Part shown: piece after piece, positions 1 through 8,082 of the stretch
Layout: each line of letters opens with the position of its first letter
How positions within the stretch are numbered: position 1 is the stretch's first letter
From: Actinomycetes bacterium
GTDB taxonomy: Bacteria; Actinomycetota; Acidimicrobiia; Acidimicrobiales; Microtrichaceae
Assembly: GCA_024222295.1 (NCBI GenBank)
Contig: JAAEPF010000021.1
Span: forward strand, 1 to 64,000
Length of the DNA: 64,000 nucleotides
Direction: 5' to 3'
Position numbers and translations under genes: made by a program
Notes under the pieces: model-generated
Seen by the model: only the letters and a program-made list of their open reading frames with translations
What the model was told of the DNA's origin: nothing
Database searches by the model: none

Positions 1-66
1 GTCGTCGACCGCGATGTGGCCGCAGACGATGAAGTCGTCGACCGCGATGTGGCCGCAGACGACGAG
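1..66 (+). repeat. In-frame 33-bp tandem repeat, two copies
   Basis: Two consecutive 33-base units (1-33 and 34-66) differ only at two third-codon positions and encode the acidic 11-mer VVDRDVAADDE twice. More copies may lie to the left of the window. Unit length is a multiple of three, so copy-number change would keep the frame. Confidence 0.85.
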
Positions 67-570
67 ATCGTCGATGAGCTGCCCGAGGACCTGAATCTGT
101 CCGAGTTCGTGGGTCCGTACACGTTCCCCAACAACAACCGGCGCCGGATTCCCGCGGCGATGTACATCGTGATCGGCCTCGGAGCGGTCTTGGCCTTCCT
201 GGCGCTCGAAGGGGAGTCTGCGCTGGTGAATGCGGGCCTCCTGGCCGCGGGGCTGTTGCTCTTGGCATTCGGTGTGTATGGGATGGTCGCAGGCTGGACG
301 CTGCGCGTCGATGAGACCGATGCGCTGGTGACGGCGTCGAAGCAGGTCGGCTTCGCGGTGGGCCATTCCTCGGCCCAGCAGGTGTGGCACGGGTGGCTGT
401 CGAGGCCGACGTGGCGGATCCTGCTCTACTCGGCCGAGAACCCGCCGCGGCGCCGCGGGATCGTGCTGATCGACGGTGTCAGCGGAGACGTGATCGAGTG
501 GTTCAGCGAGGACAACCCTGAGGACTGGGCCGATCTGGACCCCTCGCGCACATCGCTGTCAGGCGACTGA
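1..570 (+). CDS. Two-helix membrane protein of unknown function, 5' end outside window
   Basis: The reading frame is open from the first base, so the true start lies upstream; 189 residues are visible. The visible N-terminus is very acidic and begins with two copies of an 11-residue repeat (VVDRDVAADDE). It is followed by two hydrophobic segments, starting near MYIVIGLGAVLAF and VNAGLLAAGLLLLAFG, with only a few charged residues between them, which reads as a helical hairpin. The roughly 90-residue C-terminal part is soluble, with several Trp residues and the phrase GIVLIDGVSGDVIEW. I recognise no family. It lies upstream of the phosphatidylinositol phosphate synthase gene but is separated from it by 165 bases, so a shared operon is uncertain. 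A GTG at position 16 could also be a start but would cut the repeat in two. Confidence 0.7.
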   Translation, partial: VVDRDVAADDEVVDRDVAADDEIVDELPEDLNLSEFVGPYTFPNNNRRRIPAAMYIVIGLGAVLAFLALEGESALVNAGLLAAGLLLLAFGVYGMVAGWTLRVDETDALVTASKQVGFAVGHSSAQQVWHGWLSRPTWRILLYSAENPPRRRGIVLIDGVSGDVIEWFSEDNPEDWADLDPSRTSLSGD

Positions 571-735
571 AGCCGTGCCCGGGCGACTCGGCGTGGCCGG
601 GGCGCGTGACGGGTGCCACACTGGGTGCGACGTCCGCGGTGCTTCCATTCGGGGGCCTACCCGCGTAAAGTGCTAACTACTGCAAGCACTCTGGCCCGCG
701 GCGGGCTCGAGTCGGGCCCCGAGGAGGGCCAGCAC

Positions 736-1458
736 ATGTTCGACGGACAGTTCCGCACACAGGTAGACGCAGCCATGAAGCCGGTCGGCCGCGGCCTGGC
801 AAAGGCCGGCATCACGGCTGACGTGATAACGGCTGTTGGCCTTGCCATGTCCCTGGCCGCAGGGATCGCGATCGGAGCGGGGGCGTTGAGCCTCGGCCTG
901 CTGCTACTGATCCTCACCGGCATCCCGGACCTGCTCGACGGGGCCGTGGCCAAGGCCACGGGCAAGTCCAGCGTGCGCGGTGCGTTCTTCGACTCGATGG
1001 CAGACCGGATCACCGACGCCGTCCTGTTCGGAGCCCTTGCCTTCTACTTCGTGACAGAGGGCTCGAGTCCCTGGCTCGTGGTGCTGCCCGTCGCCGGGTA
1101 CGCCACGGCGTCATGGGTCTCCTACGTGCGGGCCAAGGCCGATGCACTCGGCTTCGATGCCCACGTCGGGTTCGTCGAGCGGGCGGAGCGCATCATCATC
1201 CTGGCCGTCGGGCTGTTGTTCGGCGGCACAGTGCTGGTGGTTGCACTCTGCTTGATAGTGGTCGCGAACCTCGTCACGTTCGGTCAGCGGTTCGTGGCCG
1301 TCTGGCGCCAGGCCACCGAGGCCACCCCCGCGCTCTCAGACGCGCTGTCCGACCGCAGGCGGCGCAGGGCCGCCCGATCCTCGAGCAGCGCGGCCGAACG
1401 CCGCGCAGCTCGTGCCGAACGCCGGCGCCGCCAGTCGGAGGCCCGGCGCAAGCGCTGA
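736..1458 (+). CDS. pgsA: CDP-alcohol phosphatidyltransferase, probable phosphatidylinositol phosphate synthase
   Basis: Predicted membrane enzyme of 240 residues that would transfer a phosphatidyl group from CDP-diacylglycerol to an inositol phosphate, the first step towards phosphatidylinositol and its mannosides. The CDP-alcohol signature is visible as D65-LL-D68-G69, A72-K73, G82, D86 and D90. The usual Arg of the DGxxAR block is Lys here. Several hydrophobic helices follow, and the protein ends in a very basic Arg-rich tail. I chose ATG at 736 because GAGGAGGG at 721-728 is a strong ribosome binding site and the family starts just before its first helix; an upstream in-frame start would add 41 unlikely residues. 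A possible -10 element TAAAGT lies at 666-671. The downstream patA and pimA genes support the phosphatidylinositol role over phosphatidylglycerol phosphate synthesis. Confidence 0.88.
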   Translation: MFDGQFRTQVDAAMKPVGRGLAKAGITADVITAVGLAMSLAAGIAIGAGALSLGLLLLILTGIPDLLDGAVAKATGKSSVRGAFFDSMADRITDAVLFGALAFYFVTEGSSPWLVVLPVAGYATASWVSYVRAKADALGFDAHVGFVERAERIIILAVGLLFGGTVLVVALCLIVVANLVTFGQRFVAVWRQATEATPALSDALSDRRRRRAARSSSSAAERRAARAERRRRQSEARRKR

Positions 1459-1502
1459 GCCCAACCGGCACAACGACGCCCACGCTGGGGTAGAACACGC
1501 CG

Positions 1503-2414
1503 ATGGACATCCCCGTATCGGCGCTGCGTGCCGCATCCGCCGCCATGGCGGTCACACCGGCGCCGTTGGCCAACGTGGCAGCACGCGGGATCGCAGCCGG
1601 GATCGCCGGGCTGTCCCCCGACGACCGCAAGATCGTCTCACGCAACCTGCAGCGCGCAGGGGTGCGCTTCAGCGGCCCGTTGGGCGAGGCCCGGGCCGTG
1701 CAGTCCGCGTTCGATTCCTACGCCCGGTACTGGGTTGACGTGCTGCGGCTCCCACACCTCTCGAAGCGTGCCGTCGACCACGGAATCACCCTCGATGGCT
1801 ACGGCATTGTCGAGGACGCGTTGGCCAGCGGCACGGCCCCCATCCTCGCTCTGCCCCACCTCGGGGGCTGGGAGTGGGCAGGCCACTGGTTGAGCACGGT
1901 CATGGGGCACAAGGTCGCGGCGGTTGTCGAGGAACTAGAGCCGAGGGAGCTCTACGACTGGTTCGTGGACCTGCGTGAAGGCCTGGGTCTCAACATCATC
2001 CCGCTGTCGGAGGGCTCCTCGGCGGTGGCGGCTGCCATCGCCGACGGCCAGATCATGTGCCTGCTGTGTGACCGGGACATCTCCGGCGGTGGCATCGAGG
2101 TCGAGTTCTTCGGAGAACGCACGACCCTGCCCGGAGGTCCGGCGCTGATGGCGTTGCGCAGCGGAGCGCCGCTACTGCCAGCCGCGGTGTACTTCCGGGG
2201 CAATGGCTGCCACGGCGTGGTGCAGGAGCCTCTCGACACAGAGCGCCGCGGCAAGTTGCGCGAAGACCTCACACGGGTCACCCAGGACCTGGCGCAGGCA
2301 ATGGAGGGTCTCATCCGGGCAGCGCCGAACCAGTGGCACCTGCTCCAGCCCAACTGGCCGAGCGACTACGAGGCCCTCGGCCGCCCCGTTCCCGGCGCGG
2401 ACCGGGGCCGGTAA
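1503..2414 (+). CDS. patA: Phosphatidylinositol mannoside acyltransferase (LpxL/HtrB family)
   Basis: A 303-residue acyltransferase of the lauroyl/myristoyl transferase family. The catalytic HX4E motif is visible as H119-LGGW-E124, and the block CDRDISGGGIEVEFFG followed by PGGPALMALRSGAPLLPA is typical of the family's acyl-acceptor region. In actinobacteria this protein acylates a mannose of phosphatidylinositol mannosides at the cytoplasmic face of the membrane. The assignment rests mainly on its position between pgsA and the mannosyltransferase pimA, the conserved actinobacterial order; the family alone would not distinguish it from lipid A acyltransferases. The ATG is preceded by TAGAAC at 1491-1496, a near match to the -10 hexamer seen at many genes in this window. 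Its TAA stop overlaps the likely -10 element of pimA. Confidence 0.88.
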   Translation: MDIPVSALRAASAAMAVTPAPLANVAARGIAAGIAGLSPDDRKIVSRNLQRAGVRFSGPLGEARAVQSAFDSYARYWVDVLRLPHLSKRAVDHGITLDGYGIVEDALASGTAPILALPHLGGWEWAGHWLSTVMGHKVAAVVEELEPRELYDWFVDLREGLGLNIIPLSEGSSAVAAAIADGQIMCLLCDRDISGGGIEVEFFGERTTLPGGPALMALRSGAPLLPAAVYFRGNGCHGVVQEPLDTERRGKLREDLTRVTQDLAQAMEGLIRAAPNQWHLLQPNWPSDYEALGRPVPGADRGR

Positions 2415-2417
2415 CCT
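2412..2417 (+). promoter_or_regulatory. -10 element (TAACCT) of leaderless pimA promoter
   Basis: TAACCT ends seven bases before the GTG of pimA, so transcription would start at or next to the start codon. Its first three bases are the stop codon of patA. Confidence 0.55.
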
Positions 2418-2424
2418 GCGCGCC

Positions 2425-3522
2425 GTGCGAATCGGCCTCGTCTGCCCATACAGCCTCACCATGCCCGGCGGCGTGCAGAACCAGGTGATGGCGCTCGCCC
2501 GCGCACTGCGCAGTCGCGGCCACGAGGCCAGGGTGCTCGCTCCGTGCGACGGCCCGCCGCCGGCCGCCTTCGTGGTGCCGCTGGGGGCCAGCGTGCGTCA
2601 GCCCAGCAACGGCTCCGTAGCTCCCATCGCACCCGATCCGGCTGCGCAGTTCCGCACCATCCAGGCGCTCTGGGCCGAGGACTTCGACGTGCTGCACCTG
2701 CACGAGCCGGGAGTGCCGGGCCCGGCTCTCACCTCGATGTTCGTGAAGCCGGCACCGATCGTCGGCACGTTCCACGCCGCCGGCTCCCAGCCGGCATACG
2801 ACGTCCTGGGGCCGGTTGCGCGGCGCGTGGGCGCGCGGATCGACTGCAAGGTGGCGGTGTCCCGGGACGCTCTGGAGCTGGCCGCCCCATCGGTCGGCGG
2901 CGATTGGGTGACCTTGTTCAATGGCATCGAGCTCGGTGGTCTGCAGAGCGCAACGCCCTGGCCGACCGCCGGTCCAACAGTCTTCTTCCTCGGGCGCCAC
3001 GAGCCGCGCAAGGGGCTTCCGGTGCTGCTCGACGCGCTCGGCGCCATGCGCGATGACGTCACCATCTGGGTGGCGGGCGAAGGAGACGAGACCGCCGAGT
3101 TGCGCCGCCGCCACACCGACAGCCGGATCGAATGGCTGGGTCGCATCGACGATGCCGAGCGGGATTCCCGCATGGTCAGCGCAGACGTCTTCTGTGCACC
3201 GTCGCTCGGGGGTGAGTCGTTCGGGATCATCCTGCTCGAGGCGATGGCCGCCGGCACCGCAGTGGTGGCCAGCGCTATTCCGGGATACACGAAGGTGGCC
3301 ACCGCCGAGGCTCCCGATGGCTCGCTGCCCGCGACGCCTGCGGCCGTGCTCGTGCCCCCGGGAGATGCCCAGGGGTTGGGCAAGGCGATCCAGGGTGTGC
3401 TCGACGACCCCGTGGGCACCAAGTCGCTGGTCGACAGTGGTCTGCGACGCGCCGCTGCTTTCGACATGGAACTGCTTGCAGACCGCTACGAGGCCCTATA
3501 CACGGGGCTCCTCTCCGGCTGA
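2425..3522 (+). CDS. pimA: GDP-mannose:phosphatidylinositol alpha-mannosyltransferase
   Basis: GT4-type, GT-B fold glycosyltransferase of 365 residues that would add the first mannose to phosphatidylinositol at the inner membrane surface. The start VRIGLVCPYSLTMPGGVQNQ matches the N-terminus of the PimA family, with the glycine-rich loop near residues 15-17. The C-terminal donor domain shows GGESFGIILLEAMAAG, containing the EX7E motif of GT4 enzymes. GTG at 2425 was chosen because homologues begin exactly there and because TAACCT ends seven bases upstream, pointing to a leaderless message. An in-frame start further upstream would overlap patA by more than 200 bases. Third gene of the pgsA-patA-pimA cluster. 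Confidence 0.92.
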   Translation: MRIGLVCPYSLTMPGGVQNQVMALARALRSRGHEARVLAPCDGPPPAAFVVPLGASVRQPSNGSVAPIAPDPAAQFRTIQALWAEDFDVLHLHEPGVPGPALTSMFVKPAPIVGTFHAAGSQPAYDVLGPVARRVGARIDCKVAVSRDALELAAPSVGGDWVTLFNGIELGGLQSATPWPTAGPTVFFLGRHEPRKGLPVLLDALGAMRDDVTIWVAGEGDETAELRRRHTDSRIEWLGRIDDAERDSRMVSADVFCAPSLGGESFGIILLEAMAAGTAVVASAIPGYTKVATAEAPDGSLPATPAAVLVPPGDAQGLGKAIQGVLDDPVGTKSLVDSGLRRAAAFDMELLADRYEALYTGLLSG

Positions 3523-3561
3523 TACGGCTCGACGGATTCCGGAGCCGGTCCGCCACTGCAG

Positions 3562-3567
3562 TAAATT
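3562..3567 (+). promoter_or_regulatory. -10 element (TAAATT) with TTCCGG upstream
   Basis: TAAATT ends seven bases before the ATG at 3575. TTCCGG at 3537-3542 lies 19 bases upstream of it. Suggests leaderless transcription of the M48-like gene. Confidence 0.55.
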
Positions 3568-3574
3568 GGCGCAG

Positions 3575-4363
3575 ATGGAGGCGCCTTCGCGATTCGACCA
3601 GGCCCTGGCGGCATCCCTGCGAAGGGCGACGGTGGTGGGTGCTGTGGCCGCGGTGGTTCTGGGCGCGCTGTTGGCAGTGTTCGTGCACATCGTCGTGGGT
3701 GTACTCGTGATGGTGGTCGCCGGTGCCGCGTGGGTGCTGTGGGTGCAGTCGGCCTTCGCCTCGGCAGCCAGCCGGGTCGTTTCCGACCTCGGTCGACCCG
3801 TCGGGCAACAGGACCTGCCTGGCTTCCACAACGCGCTGGAGGGGGTTGCGTTGCTCACGGGCGTCGCCGAGCCCGCAGTGCGCCTGATCGAGTCCCCCGC
3901 AGCCAACGCGATGGTGGTTGCCGACCGCGACTCGAGCACCGTGGTGGTCACCTCGGGACTGCTGGAGACCGACAGTGCCGTGCAGGTCGAAGTGCTGGCC
4001 GCCGAGCTGCTGTGCCGGGTGCGCGACGGCTCGGCCCGCTACGCCACGCTCGTCGCGGGCCTGCCTGCACCGCTCAAGGCCGCTGCCGGCCTCGGATCTG
4101 CGAGCCTGGCGGCCACTCTCGGCGAGCAGCGCGCGCTGGATGGCGACTTCGACGCGGTGGCGGTCACCCGGTACCCGCCGGGGCTGATCGCTGCGCTGGA
4201 GGAGATGACCGAACGAGGGACTGCGGTGCACGGTGCACAACCGCAGACAGCCCCGCTGTGGATTGCACCGGCCGTGGGTATCGACGACGGCGTCGATCCA
4301 GCCGTCGACCGCACGGCCAACCAGCCGATCGAGCACCGGATCGCAGTGTTGCGGGAACTCTGA
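3575..4363 (+). CDS. Membrane-anchored M48-like protein with lost zinc ligands
   Basis: A 262-residue protein with two adjacent hydrophobic helices (about residues 19-60) followed by a domain that reads like an M48 (HtpX/Ste24-type) metallopeptidase: a segment around residues 99-114 ending in SPAANAMVV, then VVVTSGLLE and a C-terminal TRYPPGLIAALEEM. At the place of the zinc-binding HExxH the sequence is A143-E-L-L-C147, so both histidines are gone while the Glu remains. The third ligand of the family (Glu of ExxAD) aligns with D189. I infer a non-catalytic relative that kept the fold, perhaps a binding or quality-control adaptor. The ATG at 3575 is supported by TAAATT seven bases upstream. 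Lies between pimA and a DUF3048 gene. Confidence 0.7.
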   Translation: MEAPSRFDQALAASLRRATVVGAVAAVVLGALLAVFVHIVVGVLVMVVAGAAWVLWVQSAFASAASRVVSDLGRPVGQQDLPGFHNALEGVALLTGVAEPAVRLIESPAANAMVVADRDSSTVVVTSGLLETDSAVQVEVLAAELLCRVRDGSARYATLVAGLPAPLKAAAGLGSASLAATLGEQRALDGDFDAVAVTRYPPGLIAALEEMTERGTAVHGAQPQTAPLWIAPAVGIDDGVDPAVDRTANQPIEHRIAVLREL

Positions 4364-4372
4364 GAGAAGACA

Positions 4373-5650
4373 ATGGGCGAAGAGACAAACGACGAGGCGG
4401 ACGCGGACGCGCGCGAGGCTGCCGATAACGCGGACTCGCACGAGGCTGCCGATAACGCGGACTCGCGCGAGGCTGCCGACGACGCGGACTCCCAGGAGTC
4501 CGGAAGCGACGGGGCCGAGGAGCCCGAGGCGATTCCCGTGGTGAGGCGCAACCGCCAGGAGTCGACCAACCAGCGGGGCCGGGTGTTCGGCCTCGTCGGC
4601 CTGGTGGCGTTACTCGTCGTCGGCCTGGTCGGATGGTGGAGCCCGTGGTCTTCCCAGGCGGCGGACCCGAGGCCCGTGTCGGCTACATCCACCACGAGTG
4701 CCGCTCCGATCCCGGAGGAGGTCGCGAGCGGGCCCGTTGCGCCCCTGACCGGGATCCCGGTCGCGGGTGAGGACGCTGCTCGGCTGATGAGGCCTGCGCT
4801 GGTTTCCAAGATCGATGGCGACCGCAAGGCGATGCCCCAGGAGGGGCTTGATTCCGCAGACCTGGTGATCGAGGTGCGGGTGGAAGGCATCAGTCGCTAC
4901 CTGTCCGTATGGCACAGCAGCGCGGTCGACACGGTCGGCCCCGTTCGCTCGGCGCGCACGACCGACCTCGACCTGTTGTCGATGTTCGCGAAGCCACTGT
5001 TCTCCTATTCCGGTGGCAACGCGGGCGTGCTCAGCTCACTGCGTCGGGCTGACTGGTTCGTGGATGTGTCCCACGACGCCGTGCCGCCGGCCTACAGCCG
5101 GGAGCAGGGCCGCGTTGCCCCGCACAACCTCATGGCCGACACGGGGATGCTCTGGGATCGAGCGCCTGACGTTCTCGCCGTGCCGCCGGCGCAGTTCGAG
5201 TACCTGGCGCCCGGTGAGGTCGCGCCCGGCGAGGCGGTGCCCGCCTTCGCCGTCTCGGTCGGGTCAGAGGCGCGCTTCGCGTGGGACCCGGAGTTGGGCG
5301 GCTGGCGCCGCTGGGCCTACGGCATCCGCCACGACAGCACATCGGGTGCGCCGCTGGCACCCAACAACGTTGTCGTCATTGCAGTCGACTACCGATCCTC
5401 AGCTGCGGACCGGGCATCTCCCGAAGCCGTGAGCGTGGGCAACGGCGCCGCATGGGTGTTCACCCAGGGCTCGATGCAGGAAGGCGTGTGGTACCGCGAC
5501 GACATGTTCTCCACCTGGGAGCTGACCGATGTGTCCGGTGAACCCATGAAGCTAACGCCCGGCACCACCTGGGTTGCGCTGGCGGACGCCGAGCCGCTCG
5601 GGCTCGGTGAGGCCGAGGCCGCTTCGCTGTTGGCACCGCCGCAGGGCTGA
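4373..5650 (+). CDS. DUF3048 (YerB-like) membrane-anchored extracellular protein
   Basis: A 425-residue protein with an acidic, repeat-containing cytoplasmic tail (about 1-60), one transmembrane helix (GLVGLVALLVVGLVGWW, near 68-84) and a large exported domain. The exported part carries the hallmarks of DUF3048/YerB: GIPV at its start, a segment resembling RPALVSKIDGDRKAMPQEGL, then GISRYLSVWHS, GPVRSARTTD and FSYSGGN. There is no lipobox, so it would be tethered by the helix, whereas Bacillus YerB is a lipoprotein. The biochemical function of the family is unknown to me. The ATG lies nine bases after the stop of the M48-like gene, with GAGAGAAG as a plausible ribosome binding site, so the two genes probably form an operon. 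Confidence 0.8.
   Translation: MGEETNDEADADAREAADNADSHEAADNADSREAADDADSQESGSDGAEEPEAIPVVRRNRQESTNQRGRVFGLVGLVALLVVGLVGWWSPWSSQAADPRPVSATSTTSAAPIPEEVASGPVAPLTGIPVAGEDAARLMRPALVSKIDGDRKAMPQEGLDSADLVIEVRVEGISRYLSVWHSSAVDTVGPVRSARTTDLDLLSMFAKPLFSYSGGNAGVLSSLRRADWFVDVSHDAVPPAYSREQGRVAPHNLMADTGMLWDRAPDVLAVPPAQFEYLAPGEVAPGEAVPAFAVSVGSEARFAWDPELGGWRRWAYGIRHDSTSGAPLAPNNVVVIAVDYRSSAADRASPEAVSVGNGAAWVFTQGSMQEGVWYRDDMFSTWELTDVSGEPMKLTPGTTWVALADAEPLGLGEAEAASLLAPPQG
4412..4492 (+). repeat. In-frame 27-bp tandem repeat, three copies
   Basis: Three units (4412-4438, 4439-4465, 4466-4492) encode REAADNADS-type nine-residue repeats in the acidic tail of the DUF3048 protein. The first two units differ at one base; the third has diverged slightly more. 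Confidence 0.85.
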
Positions 5651-5691
5651 CCACCCGGCGAACCCGCTTCAGGCCCGATGAGGGCGACCGT

Positions 5692-5697
5692 TACACT
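5692..5697 (+). promoter_or_regulatory. -10 element (TACACT) of leaderless pdxS promoter
   Basis: TACACT ends seven bases before the ATG at 5705. TTCAGG at 5668-5673 lies 18 bases upstream. Confidence 0.6.
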
Positions 5698-5704
5698 GCC
5701 CGTC

Positions 5705-6661
5705 ATGTCCGACAATCCCTCCTCGCCATCGTCTGCAAGCCCCAGCCCCGCCGGGGGTTCGGGCTCGGCGGATCCCGTCGCAGGTCGCGAGACCGGCACC
5801 CGACTCGTCAAACGGGGCCTGGCGGAGATGCTCAAGGGCGGAGTCATCATGGACGTCGTGACGCCCGAGCAGGCCAAGGTGGCCGAAGACGCGGGTGCTG
5901 TGGCCGTGATGGCCCTCGAGCGGGTACCGGCGGACATCCGCGTCGAAGGCGGCGTGTCGCGCATGAGCGACCCCGCAATGATCGAGGGCATCCAGTCGGC
6001 GGTGACCATTCCCGTGATGGCCAAGGCCCGCATCGGTCACTTCGTGGAGGCCCAGATCCTGCAATCCCTCGGCGTCGACTACGTGGACGAGTCAGAGGTT
6101 CTTTCCCCGGCCGACGAGGCCCACCACATCGACAAGTGGGCTTTCACGGTGCCGTTCGTGTGCGGCGCCACCAACCTCGGCGAGGCCCTCCGGCGGATCT
6201 CCGAAGGTGCGTGCATGATCCGCTCCAAGGGTGAGGCCGGTACCGGCAACGTGGTGGAGGCGGTACGCCACCTGCGCTCGATCCTCGGTGACATCCGACG
6301 GGTTGGACAGGCCGATTCCGCCGAGCTCTTCGACTGGGCCAAGCAGCTGCGCGCGCCGCTCCCGCTGGTGCAGGAGGTTGCAGAGACCGGTCGTCTGCCC
6401 GTGCCCATCTTCTGCGCAGGCGGCCTGGCGACACCCGCCGATGCCGCCATGGCGATGCAGCTCGGCGCCGAGGCCGTCTTCGTGGGATCAGGCATCTTCA
6501 AGTCCGCCGACCCGGCCCCGCGGGCCAAGGCGATCGTGGAGGCCACCACCCACTTCCAGGATGCCGACATCCTCGCCAAGGTGAGCCGCGGACTCGGGGC
6601 ACCGATGACCGGCATCGGCATGGACGAGCTCGACGTTCACCTGGCGGATCGCGGTTGGTGA
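5705..6661 (+). CDS. pdxS: Pyridoxal 5'-phosphate synthase subunit PdxS
   Basis: The synthase subunit (318 residues) of the deoxyxylulose-independent vitamin B6 pathway; it condenses ribose 5-phosphate, glyceraldehyde 3-phosphate and ammonia into PLP. Visible landmarks are [30 protein letters not shown], the catalytic lysine K107 in [11 protein letters not shown], and the second lysine K175 in [12 protein letters not shown]. The first 25 or so residues are Ser/Pro-rich and outside the conserved barrel. ATG at 5705 was preferred over the in-frame ATG at 5678 because the TACACT element ends seven bases before it and would itself be inside the longer version. PdxT, which supplies the ammonia, is encoded directly downstream. 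Confidence 0.96.
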   Translation: MSDNPSSPSSASPSPAGGSGSADPVAGRETGTRLVKRGLAEMLKGGVIMDVVTPEQAKVAEDAGAVAVMALERVPADIRVEGGVSRMSDPAMIEGIQSAVTIPVMAKARIGHFVEAQILQSLGVDYVDESEVLSPADEAHHIDKWAFTVPFVCGATNLGEALRRISEGACMIRSKGEAGTGNVVEAVRHLRSILGDIRRVGQADSAELFDWAKQLRAPLPLVQEVAETGRLPVPIFCAGGLATPADAAMAMQLGAEAVFVGSGIFKSADPAPRAKAIVEATTHFQDADILAKVSRGLGAPMTGIGMDELDVHLADRGW

Positions 6662-6701
6662 GCGCGGTTCCGGCTGTGCGCAGACACCCTCGGAACCGAC
6701 C

Positions 6702-7316
6702 GTGAAGGTCGGCGTGCTGGCGCTGCAGGGCGCGTTCGCCGCCCACGTGTCGGCGCTCGAGGCAGTGGGCGTCGCGGCGTTCGAGGTGCGCAAGCCCTCA
6801 GAGCTCGACATGGCCGACCGTCTGGTCATCCCCGGCGGGGAGTCCACGACCATCTCGATGATGCTCGAGCGTTCCGGGCTCGAAAGGCCTGTGGCGCAGT
6901 GGGTTGCCGCCGGCCGGCCGGTGCTCGGCACCTGTGCCGGGGCGATCCTGCTCGCCCGTTCGGTGAGCGATGGGCGCGGCGACCAGCTGAACTTCGGCGC
7001 GCTCGACATGTCGGTTCGTCGCAACGCCTTCGGTCGCCAGCGCGAGTCGTTCGAGGCCGACCTCGAAGTGGCCGGAGTGCCGGGCGGGGCATTCCATGCC
7101 GTGTTCATCAGGGCGCCGCGCATCGAGTCGGTCGGAGAGTCGGTGGAGGTGCTGGCCACCATAAGCGGCTCGCCCGCACTGGTACGGTCCGGGCCCGTCA
7201 TGGCCTCCACGTTCCATCCCGAGTTGGCTGCTGACCCCAGGATCCACGAGTTGTTCTGCACTGCCCGCTATGAGGGCTCCACTCCCGACCGGGGCTCCGC
7301 GCCCGACCAGAACTGA
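6702..7316 (+). CDS. pdxT: Pyridoxal 5'-phosphate synthase glutaminase subunit PdxT
   Basis: Class I glutaminase of 204 residues that delivers ammonia to PdxS in the PLP synthase complex. The catalytic triad can be read as C78 in GTCAGAILLA and H172/E174 in STFHPEL, and the conserved GGESTTI block is at 46-52. It starts with GTG at 6702, 40 bases after pdxS; no strong ribosome binding site is visible, only GGAA shortly upstream. The order pdxS-pdxT-yebC is common in actinobacteria. It could be cotranscribed with the downstream yebC, whose start is 15 bases away. Confidence 0.95.
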   Translation: MKVGVLALQGAFAAHVSALEAVGVAAFEVRKPSELDMADRLVIPGGESTTISMMLERSGLERPVAQWVAAGRPVLGTCAGAILLARSVSDGRGDQLNFGALDMSVRRNAFGRQRESFEADLEVAGVPGGAFHAVFIRAPRIESVGESVEVLATISGSPALVRSGPVMASTFHPELAADPRIHELFCTARYEGSTPDRGSAPDQN

Positions 7317-7331
7317 GACACAGGTAGGAAC

Positions 7332-8081
7332 ATGTCCGGACATTCCAAGTGGGCAACCATCAAGCACAAGAAGGGTGCCGCTGACGCCAAGCGCGGAAAG
7401 CTCTTCGCCAAGCTGATCCGCCAGGTCGAGGTCGCGGCGCGCAACGGCGGCGGCGACCCGGACATGAACCCCACGTTGCGCACGATGTTCCAAAAGGCGC
7501 GCGATGCCTCGGTGCCGCTCGACACCATCGAGCGGGCGATCAAGCGCGGCACCGGTGAGCTCGAGGGCATCTCCTACGAGGAGGTGACCTACGAGGGCTA
7601 CGCACCAGGCGGCGTGGCAGTGATGGCCGAGGCGCTCACCGACAACCGCAACCGCACGGGTTCCGACGTGCGTTCCACCTTCACCAAGCTGGGCGGCTCG
7701 ATGGCCGAACCAGGGGCGGTCTCATGGCAGTTCGAGCGCAAGGGCATCGTGCTCGTGCCCGCCGGAGTCGACGAGGACGACGTGATGATGGCGGCACTCG
7801 AAGCGGGCGCGGAGGACGTCTCCGACGCGGGCGAGTTCTGGAGCGTCACCTGCGAGGCGACCGATACCAACTCGGTTCGCGAGGCACTCGAGGGGGCCGG
7901 GATCGAGGTCGAGTCATCGGACCTGTCGATGGTGCCGACCTCGCAGGTCGAGGTCGCCACGGCCGAGGAGGCCAAGCCCGTCCTGCGGCTGCTCGAGGCG
8001 CTCGACGACCTCGATGACGTGCAGGCGGTTCATGCCAATGCGGACATGTCCGACGAGGCCGCTGCGGCCCTGGAGGACTGA
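7332..8081 (+). CDS. yebC: YebC/TACO1-family protein
   Basis: A 249-residue protein of the YebC family. The family start is unmistakable (SGHSKWATIKHKKGA..DAKRGKLF), followed by the middle EGYAPGG and DNRNRT motifs and a C-terminal acidic stretch. Family members have been described both as DNA-binding transcriptional regulators and, more recently, as ribosome-associated factors that help translation through difficult stretches; the sequence does not tell which applies. ATG is preceded by AGGTAGGA, a good ribosome binding site. In many actinobacteria, as here, it lies close upstream of the ruv genes, although an ABC transporter and a peroxiredoxin gene intervene. Confidence 0.95.
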   Translation: MSGHSKWATIKHKKGAADAKRGKLFAKLIRQVEVAARNGGGDPDMNPTLRTMFQKARDASVPLDTIERAIKRGTGELEGISYEEVTYEGYAPGGVAVMAEALTDNRNRTGSDVRSTFTKLGGSMAEPGAVSWQFERKGIVLVPAGVDEDDVMMAALEAGAEDVSDAGEFWSVTCEATDTNSVREALEGAGIEVESSDLSMVPTSQVEVATAEEAKPVLRLLEALDDLDDVQAVHANADMSDEAAAALED

Positions 8082-8082
8082 C

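Noticed and set aside
571-735. Possible tRNA or small RNA in the gap before pgsA
   Set aside because: No cloverleaf or GGTTCRANNCC arm; only a weak promoter-like TAAAGT is seen.
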